64,000 bases of DNA from Niabella soli DSM 19437 (lineage in GTDB: Bacteria > Bacteroidota > Bacteroidia > Chitinophagales > Chitinophagaceae). Shown one piece after another: positions 1-8,417 of the stretch. Positions within the stretch are counted from its first letter, which is position 1. Every line of letters starts with the position of its first letter. The position numbers and the translations under genes were made by a program. The stretch is from contig NZ_CP007035.1 in the NCBI RefSeq assembly GCF_000243115.2, positions 3,348,001-3,412,000 of the forward strand, read 5' to 3'. The notes under the pieces were generated by a model. That model had not been told where the DNA came from. It was given only the letters and a program-made list of their open reading frames with translations, and did not search any database.

Positions 1-1301
1 AGGTCATTGCTCCAAACAACACTACCGGCAGCCAGGTTATCAAGATGATCCGCAAATTCGGAAGAAGTGATGTCCTCCGGAAAATTGGGAACCCAGTAGT
101 TAATAGCGGAAGCAATACCCTGATAAAAATAATCTCTGGGGTTGCCGCCGATCCAACCTTTTAATGCTGCTTCGGCCAGTATAAACTGTACTTCTGCATA
201 TTGCATTATGATCCCTGTCCAGGGGTTCTGCTGTAATGACCATACGCCGCCGGTGCTTTTATCGTCATAACTTTGAAAATAACAACCCTTGGGATCGGCA
301 TGGCCGGGAATGTACCCGCTTGATACCCCGCGCCAACCGCCGCCGCTGGCCTGTGCAATACCCAGGCGGCCAATGCTTCCCGACCCATACGGTTTGGCAG
401 AAGTAATTCTTGGGTCGGTCCAGGTAATCAAACTATCCAAAAAATAGCTGCAGATTGCCGGTGTCCTGAAATCCTGCACCCGCACGTTATACACATAGGG
501 CGAAGTATAAGGGTCCGTACTGCTGGTTTGCCCGGTCCAAAGCACCCTGGCACAATCGGCGTTGGAGGTCATGATGGGGTAAGTTGCAGGATCCTGAACA
601 ATTTGTTTTATCTTATCCTGGCATTGCTGCGCCACCTCGGCCTTTCCTGATATGCGGAGCAGCAATCTTAAGTACAAAGAGTTTCCGAATTTTCTCCATT
701 TTGAAAGATCTCCGTTATAAACCGGGTCACTTGTTACAACAATGGCCTGGTTTTTAGCCAGCAACTCATTTGCCTCTTCCAGTTTTTTAAACAGGCTTTG
801 ATAAATGTCCTTCTGCCGGTCAAAAACGGGTTGCACATTTCCTTCCTTGCCCTGAAGCGCTTCCGTGTAGGGAATATCGCCATAAGTGTCCGTTAAATTC
901 GCAAATACCCACGCTTCACAGATCCGGGCAATACCCTGGTAAGAAGTATTAATGCTATCACCGCTGCTTGACAGGCTGTCCACACTTCTGAAGTTGGTGA
1001 GCTGCACATACCAGGCATTCCATAAATAATCGGACTGGCTGGCCCTGAAAGCATAGCGGAATACTGTATTTTCCCCGTCGCTGATGCTAACCGTAACCTG
1101 CATCAGTTCATTTGTAAAGCTCCGGTTCCTTGTCATGCCCGGCCAAAGAGCATTTACCAGCGCAGGCGCCAGTATCTGGCTGGAGGAAGTGTGCAGGATA
1201 TTAATGGGATCTATATTTAGCTTTTCGAATCCTTTTTTGCAGGAGTACATTGCTGACACCAACAACAATAATAAGGAGCCGATAAAAAATTGTTTTTTCA
1301 T
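1..1301 (-). CDS. SusD/RagB-like outer membrane lipoprotein (3' end outside window)
   Basis: This is the surface glycan-binding lipoprotein partner of the SusC gene just upstream. It starts at the ATG whose complement is 1299-1301, and 433 codons are visible before the window edge. The N-terminus has a short charged stretch, a hydrophobic segment and a lipobox ending in Cys at about residue 21 (MYSC), followed by KKGFEKLNIDP, which is the usual start of the SusD_2-type subgroup (known family trait). It lies 107 bp downstream of the SusC stop on the same strand, so the two form a pair. No enzyme gene is visible beside them, so the ligand cannot be named. The C-terminus is missing only because the window ends. 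Confidence 0.88.
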   Translation of the reverse strand, partial: MKKQFFIGSLLLLLVSAMYSCKKGFEKLNIDPINILHTSSSQILAPALVNALWPGMTRNRSFTNELMQVTVSISDGENTVFRYAFRASQSDYLWNAWYVQLTNFRSVDSLSSSGDSINTSYQGIARICEAWVFANLTDTYGDIPYTEALQGKEGNVQPVFDRQKDIYQSLFKKLEEANELLAKNQAIVVTSDPVYNGDLSKWRKFGNSLYLRLLLRISGKAEVAQQCQDKIKQIVQDPATYPIMTSNADCARVLWTGQTSSTDPYTSPYVYNVRVQDFRTPAICSYFLDSLITWTDPRITSAKPYGSGSIGRLGIAQASGGGWRGVSSGYIPGHADPKGCYFQSYDDKSTGGVWSLQQNPWTGIIMQYAEVQFILAEAALKGWIGGNPRDYFYQGIASAINYWVPNFPEDITSSEFADHLDNLAAGSVVWSND

Positions 1302-1408
1302 GTGTATTTTTTATTGATTTTGGTCACATGGAATTTTGTATAAAAATTTTCATCGCCTTGCGCATGAATTTGCTCGAAAATTTTTATAGTCATTTCATAT
1401 TAAAAGAA

Positions 1409-4400
1409 TTAAAGTCCGATAGATAAATTAAAACCAACACTGCGTGTAGACGGAAACTGGCCTACCTCAAACCCTCTTACGATATCTGATCCGCTGAGGG
1501 TACCAAATTCAGGATCAAAAATTGGCCAGGGCGACCAGATGAACAGATCACGCCCGTAAATACCAAGGGTGGCTGTTTTTAGTCCGACCTTCTTCAACAG
1601 TTTTGCGTTGAAAGAATAATAGAGCGTGGCTTCCCGGAATTTAATAAAATCGGTACTGAACGTACTTCCTTCTGCGTTAAGGGATCCCATACTGTTTTGA
1701 TAGTACTGATCCACGTCATAGGCCACCACATCATTTTTGCGATAACCGGTAACCTCGCCTTTATCATTCAGCACTTCCAACACGCCATTGCCAATAATGC
1801 CATTATAACGACCCGGCAATGTGACAGCCAATTTACCCTGTTCCACCATTTTATAGTGGGTCAGCGAATAGGCTACAGCGCCGGCCTGTGCATCAAACAA
1901 TAGTTTTAAACTAAATTGCTTATACCGGAAATTGTTACCCAGGCTCACTTTATACTTGGGTGTTGTATTGCCTAAATAAATAATATTGCTGGTGATTTTA
2001 GGGAACCCGGTAACGGGATCAAAGATGACCTGCCCATTCGGGCTGCGCTGGTAGCCCAAGCCATATAGATCACCCATACTTCCACCAATAGTAGCAACGA
2101 TCTGGCCACTGGCGATCTGCCCGGCCCGGAGCAAAACGGTGCTGTCCGGCATAGACATGATCTTGTTTTTATTGAACGAATAGGTGGCAAACACTTCCCA
2201 GTTAAATCCATTTTTGTTTACAATGGGCTTTCCGTTTAATGACAATTCAATACCATTATTATTAACTCTGCCTGCGTTAATAATGGCATAATCATAACCG
2301 GAAGACCGGTCCAGGGTTCTTGTCAGGATCTGGTTCTGGGTGTTTCCCCAATAAAGCGCCAGGTCAAATCCCAAGCGGTTTTTGAACAATTGCACTTCCG
2401 CTCCCAATTCAAAGGTTGTGGTTTTCAGCGGCTTCAGGTTGTCGTTTGGCAATGTCCTCGGATTGGATACCGCGCTGTCCGGATACAGGCCGTTATTAAC
2501 AGCAAGCGGATAGGTATACGCCGTTCTGTAAGGTGTGGTAGCGCCGCTTCCTACCTGCGCTATAGAAGCTCTTAGTTTGGCATAACTGATAGCCGTCGGC
2601 AATTTTGTAACATCAGATAGGACAAAACTGGTATTTAACGAGGGATAAAAGAAACCCACATTATCAGTCCGGTTCGGGGTGGCCAGTACACTGTTCCAGT
2701 CCTGCCTACCGGTAACCTCTGCAAACAGATAGTTCTTATAGCTAAAATTAATAAGGCCGTAAATACTATTGATCTGATAACGGCTGGTATCAGGATAAAA
2801 GGTCAGTCCATATAGGTTGTTATTCAGGTCGTAAATACCCGGATACGGAGAAGGGTGCAATGAGTCCAGTTTGGGGAATTTTAAACCGTCGGCCCGTTTA
2901 TCTGTTTTGTCGTATTCATTTTTCAACTGGCTTCCTCCCAACGACACGCCGAACTTAACATTGTCAGACAGGCTCTTATTGTACCGGGCAAGAAAATCAT
3001 AACTCACTTCCCGGGTATGAATATTTTGTTTTCTAATAGAACCATATGGCAAACGGGAGCCCGCGTCATAAGGGCGATCCTGCTCACGCTTATCATAGGA
3101 CCAGTCCAGGTTTCCGCGCACCATCAGGCTCAGCTCCTTTGAAAACTGATAGTTTAACTGCACGTTGCCCGTTACATTTTGCCTTCTTGTTTTATTTATA
3201 AATTCGTTTACAATAGCAAACGGGTTTTCCGGAAAAGAAGAGTACGGGTAACGGATTCTTTTGTACATACTGTCTGAACTATAAGAGCTTCCCGGGGTAC
3301 CCATCCAGTAGTTCCGCAACCAGTTATAATCTGCATTGGGCTGCCAGAATATATACCAGTACATAAGCGACTGGTTACCATAACCCGCTCCCGGGAGATT
3401 GTCGCTGCTCCTGAAGCCATAGTTCATTTTAGTTGACAACTTCAGCTTTTTGGTAATATCGGTATTCGTTGTAATACTTGCAGAATTGCGCTTGAACCCG
3501 GTATTAGGAACAATCCACTTGTTATCCTGGATCGAGCCGGTAATGCGAAAAGCGGTTGACAACAATTTGCCACTCACACTCAAATTGTTAGTAAGGTTTT
3601 TTCCTACATCCCAGAAATCATCAATATTCTTGTACGCCACCCAGGGGGTTGCTACGGTATCCCTCGTTTGGGTAACGGGGTTATACTGGTAAAATAACTG
3701 TCCGTCAAACTTAGGTCCATAAGCTGAGCTGGAGGAACTGTTTGCAGACCGGCCAAAGTCATAATCCAGTTGTCCATCCAACCCAAGTCCATATTCATAC
3801 TGCCGGTCAACGGTCCTGTTCAGGGATTCCATCGATCCGTTTGAAGTAAACTGGATCCGAAACTGCCCGTTCTTTTTTGCCGCTGCTGATTTTGTGGTAA
3901 TGACGATAGCCCCGTTAGCGCCCCGCTGCCCATATAAGGCGGCCGCAGCCGGGCCTTTCAATACGGTTACGCTTTCAATATCATTTGGGTTAAGGTCATT
4001 TACAGCGCTTCCGTAGTCAGCCGGCAGGTTATCACTGCCTGTTGCGTATACATTATCCGATCCATTTGCAGAGCGCCTGCCGCTACTGCTACTAATTACC
4101 ACTCCATCAACAATGATCAGGGCCTCATTATCACCGGTAAGGTTATTCTCACCACGCAGAATAATTTTATTAGATCCCGCCGGGCCGGAGCCGGAGCGTA
4201 TCAGGCTTAAGCCGGCAACCTTCCCCGAAAGAGCATCCGTCCAGTTAGTGGATACAGCCTCTGTCAGTTGGGTACTGTCAATTTTTGTAACAGCATACCC
4301 TAAAGCTCGATCCTGCTTTTTAATCCCCAGCGCGGTGGTTACCACCACTTCATCTTCCTGCTTGCTATTACTTTCCAAAAGTACGTTTATGGAAGCTTGC

Positions 4401-4684
4401 CCACTGTATTTCCGGTCTGTGGCTTTATATCCCACGGCAGAAAAAGTCAGCACCTCACCAGTTGTTGTAGCAATAGAGTAGTGCCCCTCCGCATTGGTAG
4501 TGGTACCCCTGGAAGTTCCTTTGATTAATACCGTCGCATTAGCAATCGGTTCGGTTGTTTCTTTGGAAGTAACCATCCCGCTTACCGTTCTCCGCTGCGC
4601 CATTCCTATAAAGGGTAACAGCAGCAGCAGCAGCACTGCCAGCAGGAAGTTGCTTTTTTTGTTCCGGATTCTATTTTTTCTCAT
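1409..4684 (-). CDS. SusC/RagA TonB-linked outer membrane transporter
   Basis: A 1091-residue TonB-dependent transporter that moves oligosaccharides or other large nutrients across the outer membrane with a SusD lid. Residues 1-30 form a signal peptide ending at MAQ. A carboxypeptidase-regulatory-like beta-sandwich follows (about 31-110), then the plug with DGVVISS and GPAAAALYGQRGANGAIV, then the beta-barrel, which ends in the aromatic/hydrophobic pattern VGFNLSIGL expected for outer membrane insertion. The length is normal for the family. The SusD partner lies downstream at 1-1301. Upstream on the minus strand a CAAATATA (reverse TATATTTG) at 4819-4826 fits the Bacteroidota -7 element, but no good -33 element was seen, so the promoter is tentative. 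Confidence 0.95.
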   Translation of the reverse strand: MRKNRIRNKKSNFLLAVLLLLLLPFIGMAQRRTVSGMVTSKETTEPIANATVLIKGTSRGTTTNAEGHYSIATTTGEVLTFSAVGYKATDRKYSGQASINVLLESNSKQEDEVVVTTALGIKKQDRALGYAVTKIDSTQLTEAVSTNWTDALSGKVAGLSLIRSGSGPAGSNKIILRGENNLTGDNEALIIVDGVVISSSSGRRSANGSDNVYATGSDNLPADYGSAVNDLNPNDIESVTVLKGPAAAALYGQRGANGAIVITTKSAAAKKNGQFRIQFTSNGSMESLNRTVDRQYEYGLGLDGQLDYDFGRSANSSSSSAYGPKFDGQLFYQYNPVTQTRDTVATPWVAYKNIDDFWDVGKNLTNNLSVSGKLLSTAFRITGSIQDNKWIVPNTGFKRNSASITTNTDITKKLKLSTKMNYGFRSSDNLPGAGYGNQSLMYWYIFWQPNADYNWLRNYWMGTPGSSYSSDSMYKRIRYPYSSFPENPFAIVNEFINKTRRQNVTGNVQLNYQFSKELSLMVRGNLDWSYDKREQDRPYDAGSRLPYGSIRKQNIHTREVSYDFLARYNKSLSDNVKFGVSLGGSQLKNEYDKTDKRADGLKFPKLDSLHPSPYPGIYDLNNNLYGLTFYPDTSRYQINSIYGLINFSYKNYLFAEVTGRQDWNSVLATPNRTDNVGFFYPSLNTSFVLSDVTKLPTAISYAKLRASIAQVGSGATTPYRTAYTYPLAVNNGLYPDSAVSNPRTLPNDNLKPLKTTTFELGAEVQLFKNRLGFDLALYWGNTQNQILTRTLDRSSGYDYAIINAGRVNNNGIELSLNGKPIVNKNGFNWEVFATYSFNKNKIMSMPDSTVLLRAGQIASGQIVATIGGSMGDLYGLGYQRSPNGQVIFDPVTGFPKITSNIIYLGNTTPKYKVSLGNNFRYKQFSLKLLFDAQAGAVAYSLTHYKMVEQGKLAVTLPGRYNGIIGNGVLEVLNDKGEVTGYRKNDVVAYDVDQYYQNSMGSLNAEGSTFSTDFIKFREATLYYSFNAKLLKKVGLKTATLGIYGRDLFIWSPWPIFDPEFGTLSGSDIVRGFEVGQFPSTRSVGFNLSIGL

Positions 4685-4935
4685 TTTGATTGTTTTCTAC
4701 TTATATAATGGTCATTTATTCAAAAGGATGCCGCCCGGCTTTGCTATAAAGCTGGTATCCGCTATTGAATTTGTTATTTGTTGATTTTCCCGCGAAACAG
4801 GCTGCCGCAAAGAGGTCGCAAATATATTGCGCAGCCCTTAAGCGTAACCCGGCGAACCGTTTTGTTAACCAAAACATAATCTATCCCGCATTTTGCATTT
4901 TGAGAATCAGGTTTCATATAGCTTTTCGTTGTTTG

Positions 4936-6492
4936 TTAGTTTAATAAATATTGCTGCGCCAGCTCCCTGAATTGTACAGTTTCATTCTGAATCCAATCGT
5001 CATCTCTGTTTAACGCAGCAGCCATGATTGTTGCTACCTCCTGGCAGATCCTGATACTTTCCCTTGCATCTAAAAAAAGTGCCCGGGTGCGCCGTGCTAG
5101 AAAATCCTCCACCGTACGGGCCATTTCATGCTGCACAGCCCATACTACCTGTGCTTTATCGATCCTAAGCTTGTCGCTGATGCGTTGTTCCTCGCTTGCT
5201 GTCTTCGCGCCTTCCGCATCACTTCCATAGAAATAGTAGGGGTCTTCCCAATTCATCCCTTCTTTATATCCATGAATTTTCAAATGCGGGGTTCTTGTTT
5301 TGGTAAGCGGCCAGTTTAATTTTTTTTCAATAGCATCCACCATATCTTCCCCCATCTTTCTATAGGTGGTCCATTTACCCCCGATAATGGTAAACAGGTT
5401 CGTGGGGCTGATAATAATTTTATGGCTGCGCGATATTTCTTTTGTTTTCTGGGCGCCTTCTTTTGGAGCCGCCAGAGGACGTAAGCCCACAAATACGCTT
5501 TGCACGTCTTTCCTGCAAGGCTTTTTTACAAGATAATTTCCCACCGTATTTAAAATGAAGGTAATTTCCTTCTCAAGCGGCCTGGGCTCCATAGAAGGAA
5601 CGCCCACCGGAGTGTCTGTTGTACCCACCACCACTTCATTATGCCAGGGAACAGCAAACAGCACCCGCCCGTCGTTCGTTTTGGGAATCATCAGCGCCTC
5701 GGCAGAAGAAAAAAAGGTTTTGTTTAAAACAAGGTGTATCCCCTGACTTGCCACCACGCTTTTGGGGGCCGCCGGGTCTTCCATTTTTAAAATAGCGTCA
5801 ACAAATACGCCGGTGGCATTTACCACTGCCTTTGTTTTTATTTTATACGAAACGCCTTGTTCCATATCTTCGGCTTCCACAACGGTGTGCCCCTTCGCAT
5901 CGGGTTTTTCAAGCCCCAATACTTTCATATAGTTTATTGCCACACCCCCTTCCTCAATAATTGTTTGCGCCAGGTTTATCGCAAGCCTCGAATCGTCAAA
6001 CTGTCCGTCGTGGTATAAAACACCGCCGGTAAGTTTTTCCTGATTTATTCCCGGCAATGCTTCCAGCGCTTTTTTACGGGAGATAAAATAAGAGCGCCCC
6101 AGCGACAGCCGGCCGGCGATCCAATCATATAATTTTAATCCAATGGTATATTTTAGCCGGTCTGTAAAAGAATAAACCGGGATAATAAAGGTTTGATTTT
6201 TTACCAGGTGCGGAGCGTTCTGCAGTAAGAGCCCCCGCTCAATGCTCGCCTCCCTTACCAACCCTACATTGCCCTGTGCCAGGTAACGAACGCCGCCGTG
6301 TACCAACTTGGTGCTGCGACTTGAAGTTCCTTTTGCAAAATCCGACTGTTCCAGCAATAATGTTTTATACCCCCGGGTAACCGCCTCCAGGGCTGTTCCC
6401 AATCCCGTAGCCCCACCACCAATAACAACTACATCCCACAGCACATCCTTTGCTGTGGCTGCTTTTAGCAACGAAATCCGCTCCGTTTTCAT
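4936..6492 (-). CDS. glpD: Glycerol-3-phosphate dehydrogenase, FAD-dependent
   Basis: Oxidises sn-glycerol-3-phosphate to dihydroxyacetone phosphate at the membrane and passes electrons to the quinone pool. The protein has an N-terminal FAD-binding dinucleotide motif (GGGATGLGTALEAVTRG, about residues 26-42), the LxQxDFAKGTSSRSTKLVHGG segment typical of GlpD/GlpA, and a C-terminal domain as in the DAO family. I chose the ATG at 6492 (518 residues); the frame stays open to a TTG at 6531, which would add 13 residues with no family support. It diverges from the DeoR/GlpR-type gene at 6683, and the shared gap carries a perfect palindrome, so repression by that neighbour is the obvious hypothesis. 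No glycerol kinase or facilitator gene is next to it. Confidence 0.93.
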   Translation of the reverse strand: MKTERISLLKAATAKDVLWDVVVIGGGATGLGTALEAVTRGYKTLLLEQSDFAKGTSSRSTKLVHGGVRYLAQGNVGLVREASIERGLLLQNAPHLVKNQTFIIPVYSFTDRLKYTIGLKLYDWIAGRLSLGRSYFISRKKALEALPGINQEKLTGGVLYHDGQFDDSRLAINLAQTIIEEGGVAINYMKVLGLEKPDAKGHTVVEAEDMEQGVSYKIKTKAVVNATGVFVDAILKMEDPAAPKSVVASQGIHLVLNKTFFSSAEALMIPKTNDGRVLFAVPWHNEVVVGTTDTPVGVPSMEPRPLEKEITFILNTVGNYLVKKPCRKDVQSVFVGLRPLAAPKEGAQKTKEISRSHKIIISPTNLFTIIGGKWTTYRKMGEDMVDAIEKKLNWPLTKTRTPHLKIHGYKEGMNWEDPYYFYGSDAEGAKTASEEQRISDKLRIDKAQVVWAVQHEMARTVEDFLARRTRALFLDARESIRICQEVATIMAAALNRDDDWIQNETVQFRELAQQYLLN

Positions 6493-6614
6493 TTTTATCC
6501 CCTGGTTCACGCTGAGTTTTTTTAACGACAAGTATTGGTTGACTCAAATCAAAAAGCAACAATTCGAAAGCAATTATAATTAAAAATACCAAAAAAACGA
6601 AACACTTGACAAAT

Positions 6615-6628
6615 ATTTCTTAAGAAAT
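6615..6628. promoter_or_regulatory. 14-bp perfect palindrome, candidate GlpR-type operator
   Basis: ATTTCTTAAGAAAT is a perfect inverted repeat centred at 6621/6622, in the 190-bp gap between divergent glpD and the DeoR-family gene. DeoR/GlpR repressors commonly bind palindromes in the shared promoter of their own gene and their target (known). Binding here is inferred. Confidence 0.45.
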
Positions 6629-6668
6629 TTAAATTTTTTTTGCTTTCCGTTTTTGTGTCGATAATGTC

Positions 6669-6676
6669 TACTTTTG
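6669..6676 (+). promoter_or_regulatory. Bacteroidota-type -7 element of the DeoR-family gene
   Basis: TACTTTTG matches TAnnTTTG exactly and ends 6 bases before the ATG at 6683, so the predicted transcript would have almost no leader. No TTTG sits at the usual 19-21 bp upstream spacing, which weakens the call. Confidence 0.35.
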
Positions 6677-6682
6677 CCAGAT

Positions 6683-7453
6683 ATGAGCACATTAGTTGAG
6701 CGTCACCAACATATACTGGAGGTGTTAAAGGAAAAGGGAACCGTCCTGGTAGGGGATCTTTGCCAGGATTTGAACGTTTCTTCTGTAACCATTCGAAAGG
6801 ATTTGCAATTTCTGGAGGACAAAAACAAATTATTTCGGACACACGGAGGAGCTACTTTGACCAACCCCTATATTGGCGATCGACCTGTGATTGAAAAAGT
6901 TGCCATACAATCGGCCGAAAAAGAAAAAATTGGTCAATACGCGGCTGGTTTAATAGAATATAATGATAGTATATTGATTGCTTCGGGCACTACTGTATTT
7001 TATCTTGCGAAAAATATACAACCGAAAGGAAACGTAACTGTTTTAACCAGCGCACTAAATGTGGCCATTGAGATCGCCCATCACCCGGGCATAGAAGTGA
7101 TTCAGTTGGGAGGCATTATGAGAAAAACATCCTCTTCAGTGACCGGTCTGTATGCCGAGAAAATACTCGAAGATTTTTCCTGCAGCAAACTGTTTTTAGG
7201 GGTGGATGGCATCGACCTGGAATTTGGGCTTACCACCACAAGCATGCAGGAGGCACAACTGAATAAAAAAATGATCATGGCTGCGCGCAAAACTATTGTA
7301 CTGGCCGATTCCAGCAAATTTGGCAAGCGCGGCCTTGGAAAAATCTGTACGCTGGAGGATATTGAACAGATTATTACAGATAGCAATATATCTCAACATA
7401 CCGTAGAGCAACTGGAGGCAAGAGGGGTTGAGGTAACGGTACTCCCCCTTTAA
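6683..7453 (+). CDS. glpR: DeoR/GlpR-family transcriptional repressor
   Basis: A 256-residue repressor of the DeoR family. The N-terminal winged helix-turn-helix covers about residues 1-57 (LVGDLCQDLNVSSVTIRKDL, then FRTHGGA), and the C-terminal sugar-phosphate-sensing domain contains the usual LGVDGID and VLADSSKFG motifs. I chose the ATG at 6683; a TTG three codons earlier overlaps the -7 element. The gene diverges from glpD, and the family includes the glycerol-3-phosphate-responsive GlpR, so glycerol-3-phosphate is the likely inducer. The glpR name rests on this context, because DeoR members bind several sugar phosphates. Its 3' end converges on the gene at 7471 with a 17-bp gap. Confidence 0.85.
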   Translation: MSTLVERHQHILEVLKEKGTVLVGDLCQDLNVSSVTIRKDLQFLEDKNKLFRTHGGATLTNPYIGDRPVIEKVAIQSAEKEKIGQYAAGLIEYNDSILIASGTTVFYLAKNIQPKGNVTVLTSALNVAIEIAHHPGIEVIQLGGIMRKTSSSVTGLYAEKILEDFSCSKLFLGVDGIDLEFGLTTTSMQEAQLNKKMIMAARKTIVLADSSKFGKRGLGKICTLEDIEQIITDSNISQHTVEQLEARGVEVTVLPL

Positions 7454-7470
7454 ACGGATGGCTTTTTTTC

Positions 7471-8373
7471 TTATCGCGCCTCCGGTGCAATACGCACTTT
7501 ATATAACCGCACGTCCGGCAGGTTAAGCACTTTTTCAGGGTTTTTAGCATAAATATGAAAAGTCCACCAGCTCTCTTCGGCCTTCGTATAAACAAGCATC
7601 CCTGTTTTTTTATCCAGGTTTACAGACTTTACGTTCGGAACTTTTTCCAGTGGTTTAAAAACGGTATAGCTGCCGGCGGCGATATCAAAGATCCATACAT
7701 CATTGTGGGCAGAAACCAAAAGGTGGTTCCCATCAATCAGCGAAAGATCATGCCCACCTACATCCGGAAGCACCCAGGTCTGCGTTTTTACTAACCGGGG
7801 ATGCGTCCGGTCCGCCGCATCCAATTTGTAGGCCCTTAGTTCATTAAACCCCAAGACAAATAATTGCTGTTTCTGATTATTCCACACGGCGCCGTGACCC
7901 GAATAAAGAGTGTCTTTAAATAAGACTTTTTCCGGCTGATCGTAGCGGTATAACTCCAGGCTGTTACCCTGAGGGTGGGTCGAGTTTGCCACTGCCAGGT
8001 AGCCGCCCGGTAAAACAGCGGCGGAGTGGGCCATCGGCGTATGCGCATAAAACTCCACTTGCTTTGTAGCAATATCTACCAGGATGGTGGCCCCCCCGGA
8101 AGAAGTAAGCAGCAATTTCCGGTTGTCCAGTACCGGCTTACAGTCGTCCAGCGGATGCAATAGTTTACGATACTCCGCCGGCAGCTCCGTTGCTTCTTTA
8201 TTATCCCAGGACCATAGGATAACCGGGCGCCCATTTTCTGAACGCGTCGGGTCAAGGACCAGGGCTTTATCATCTCCGCAGGTAACCCAGGAACCCGGTG
8301 GAATCTGTTTTAACTCCTGGGCAAACAGGATTCCCTGATAAAAAAGCGCCGTTAACAACAAAATTCGTTTCAT
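7471..8373 (-). CDS. Exported DUF6528-like protein, predicted beta-propeller
   Basis: A 300-residue exported protein of unknown function. The ATG at 8373 gives a clean signal peptide (MKRILLLTALFYQGILFAQ); the frame opens 12 codons earlier without signal-peptide character. The body holds repeated strands with WxW and GGHDLS motifs (GDDKALVLDP, WSWDNKEA, GHGAVWNNQ, VGGHDLSLIDG), which resemble the DUF6528 family and suggest a propeller. It lies 44 bp downstream of the GH92 gene on the same strand and is probably co-transcribed, so a role in handling mannose-containing glycans is possible. The family assignment is from memory of its motifs and should be checked. Confidence 0.7.
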   Translation of the reverse strand: MKRILLLTALFYQGILFAQELKQIPPGSWVTCGDDKALVLDPTRSENGRPVILWSWDNKEATELPAEYRKLLHPLDDCKPVLDNRKLLLTSSGGATILVDIATKQVEFYAHTPMAHSAAVLPGGYLAVANSTHPQGNSLELYRYDQPEKVLFKDTLYSGHGAVWNNQKQQLFVLGFNELRAYKLDAADRTHPRLVKTQTWVLPDVGGHDLSLIDGNHLLVSAHNDVWIFDIAAGSYTVFKPLEKVPNVKSVNLDKKTGMLVYTKAEESWWTFHIYAKNPEKVLNLPDVRLYKVRIAPEAR

Positions 8374-8417
8374 GTTTCGTTTTATTTTCCCCGCAGGGAT
8401 TTTGATCAAATTTATTA

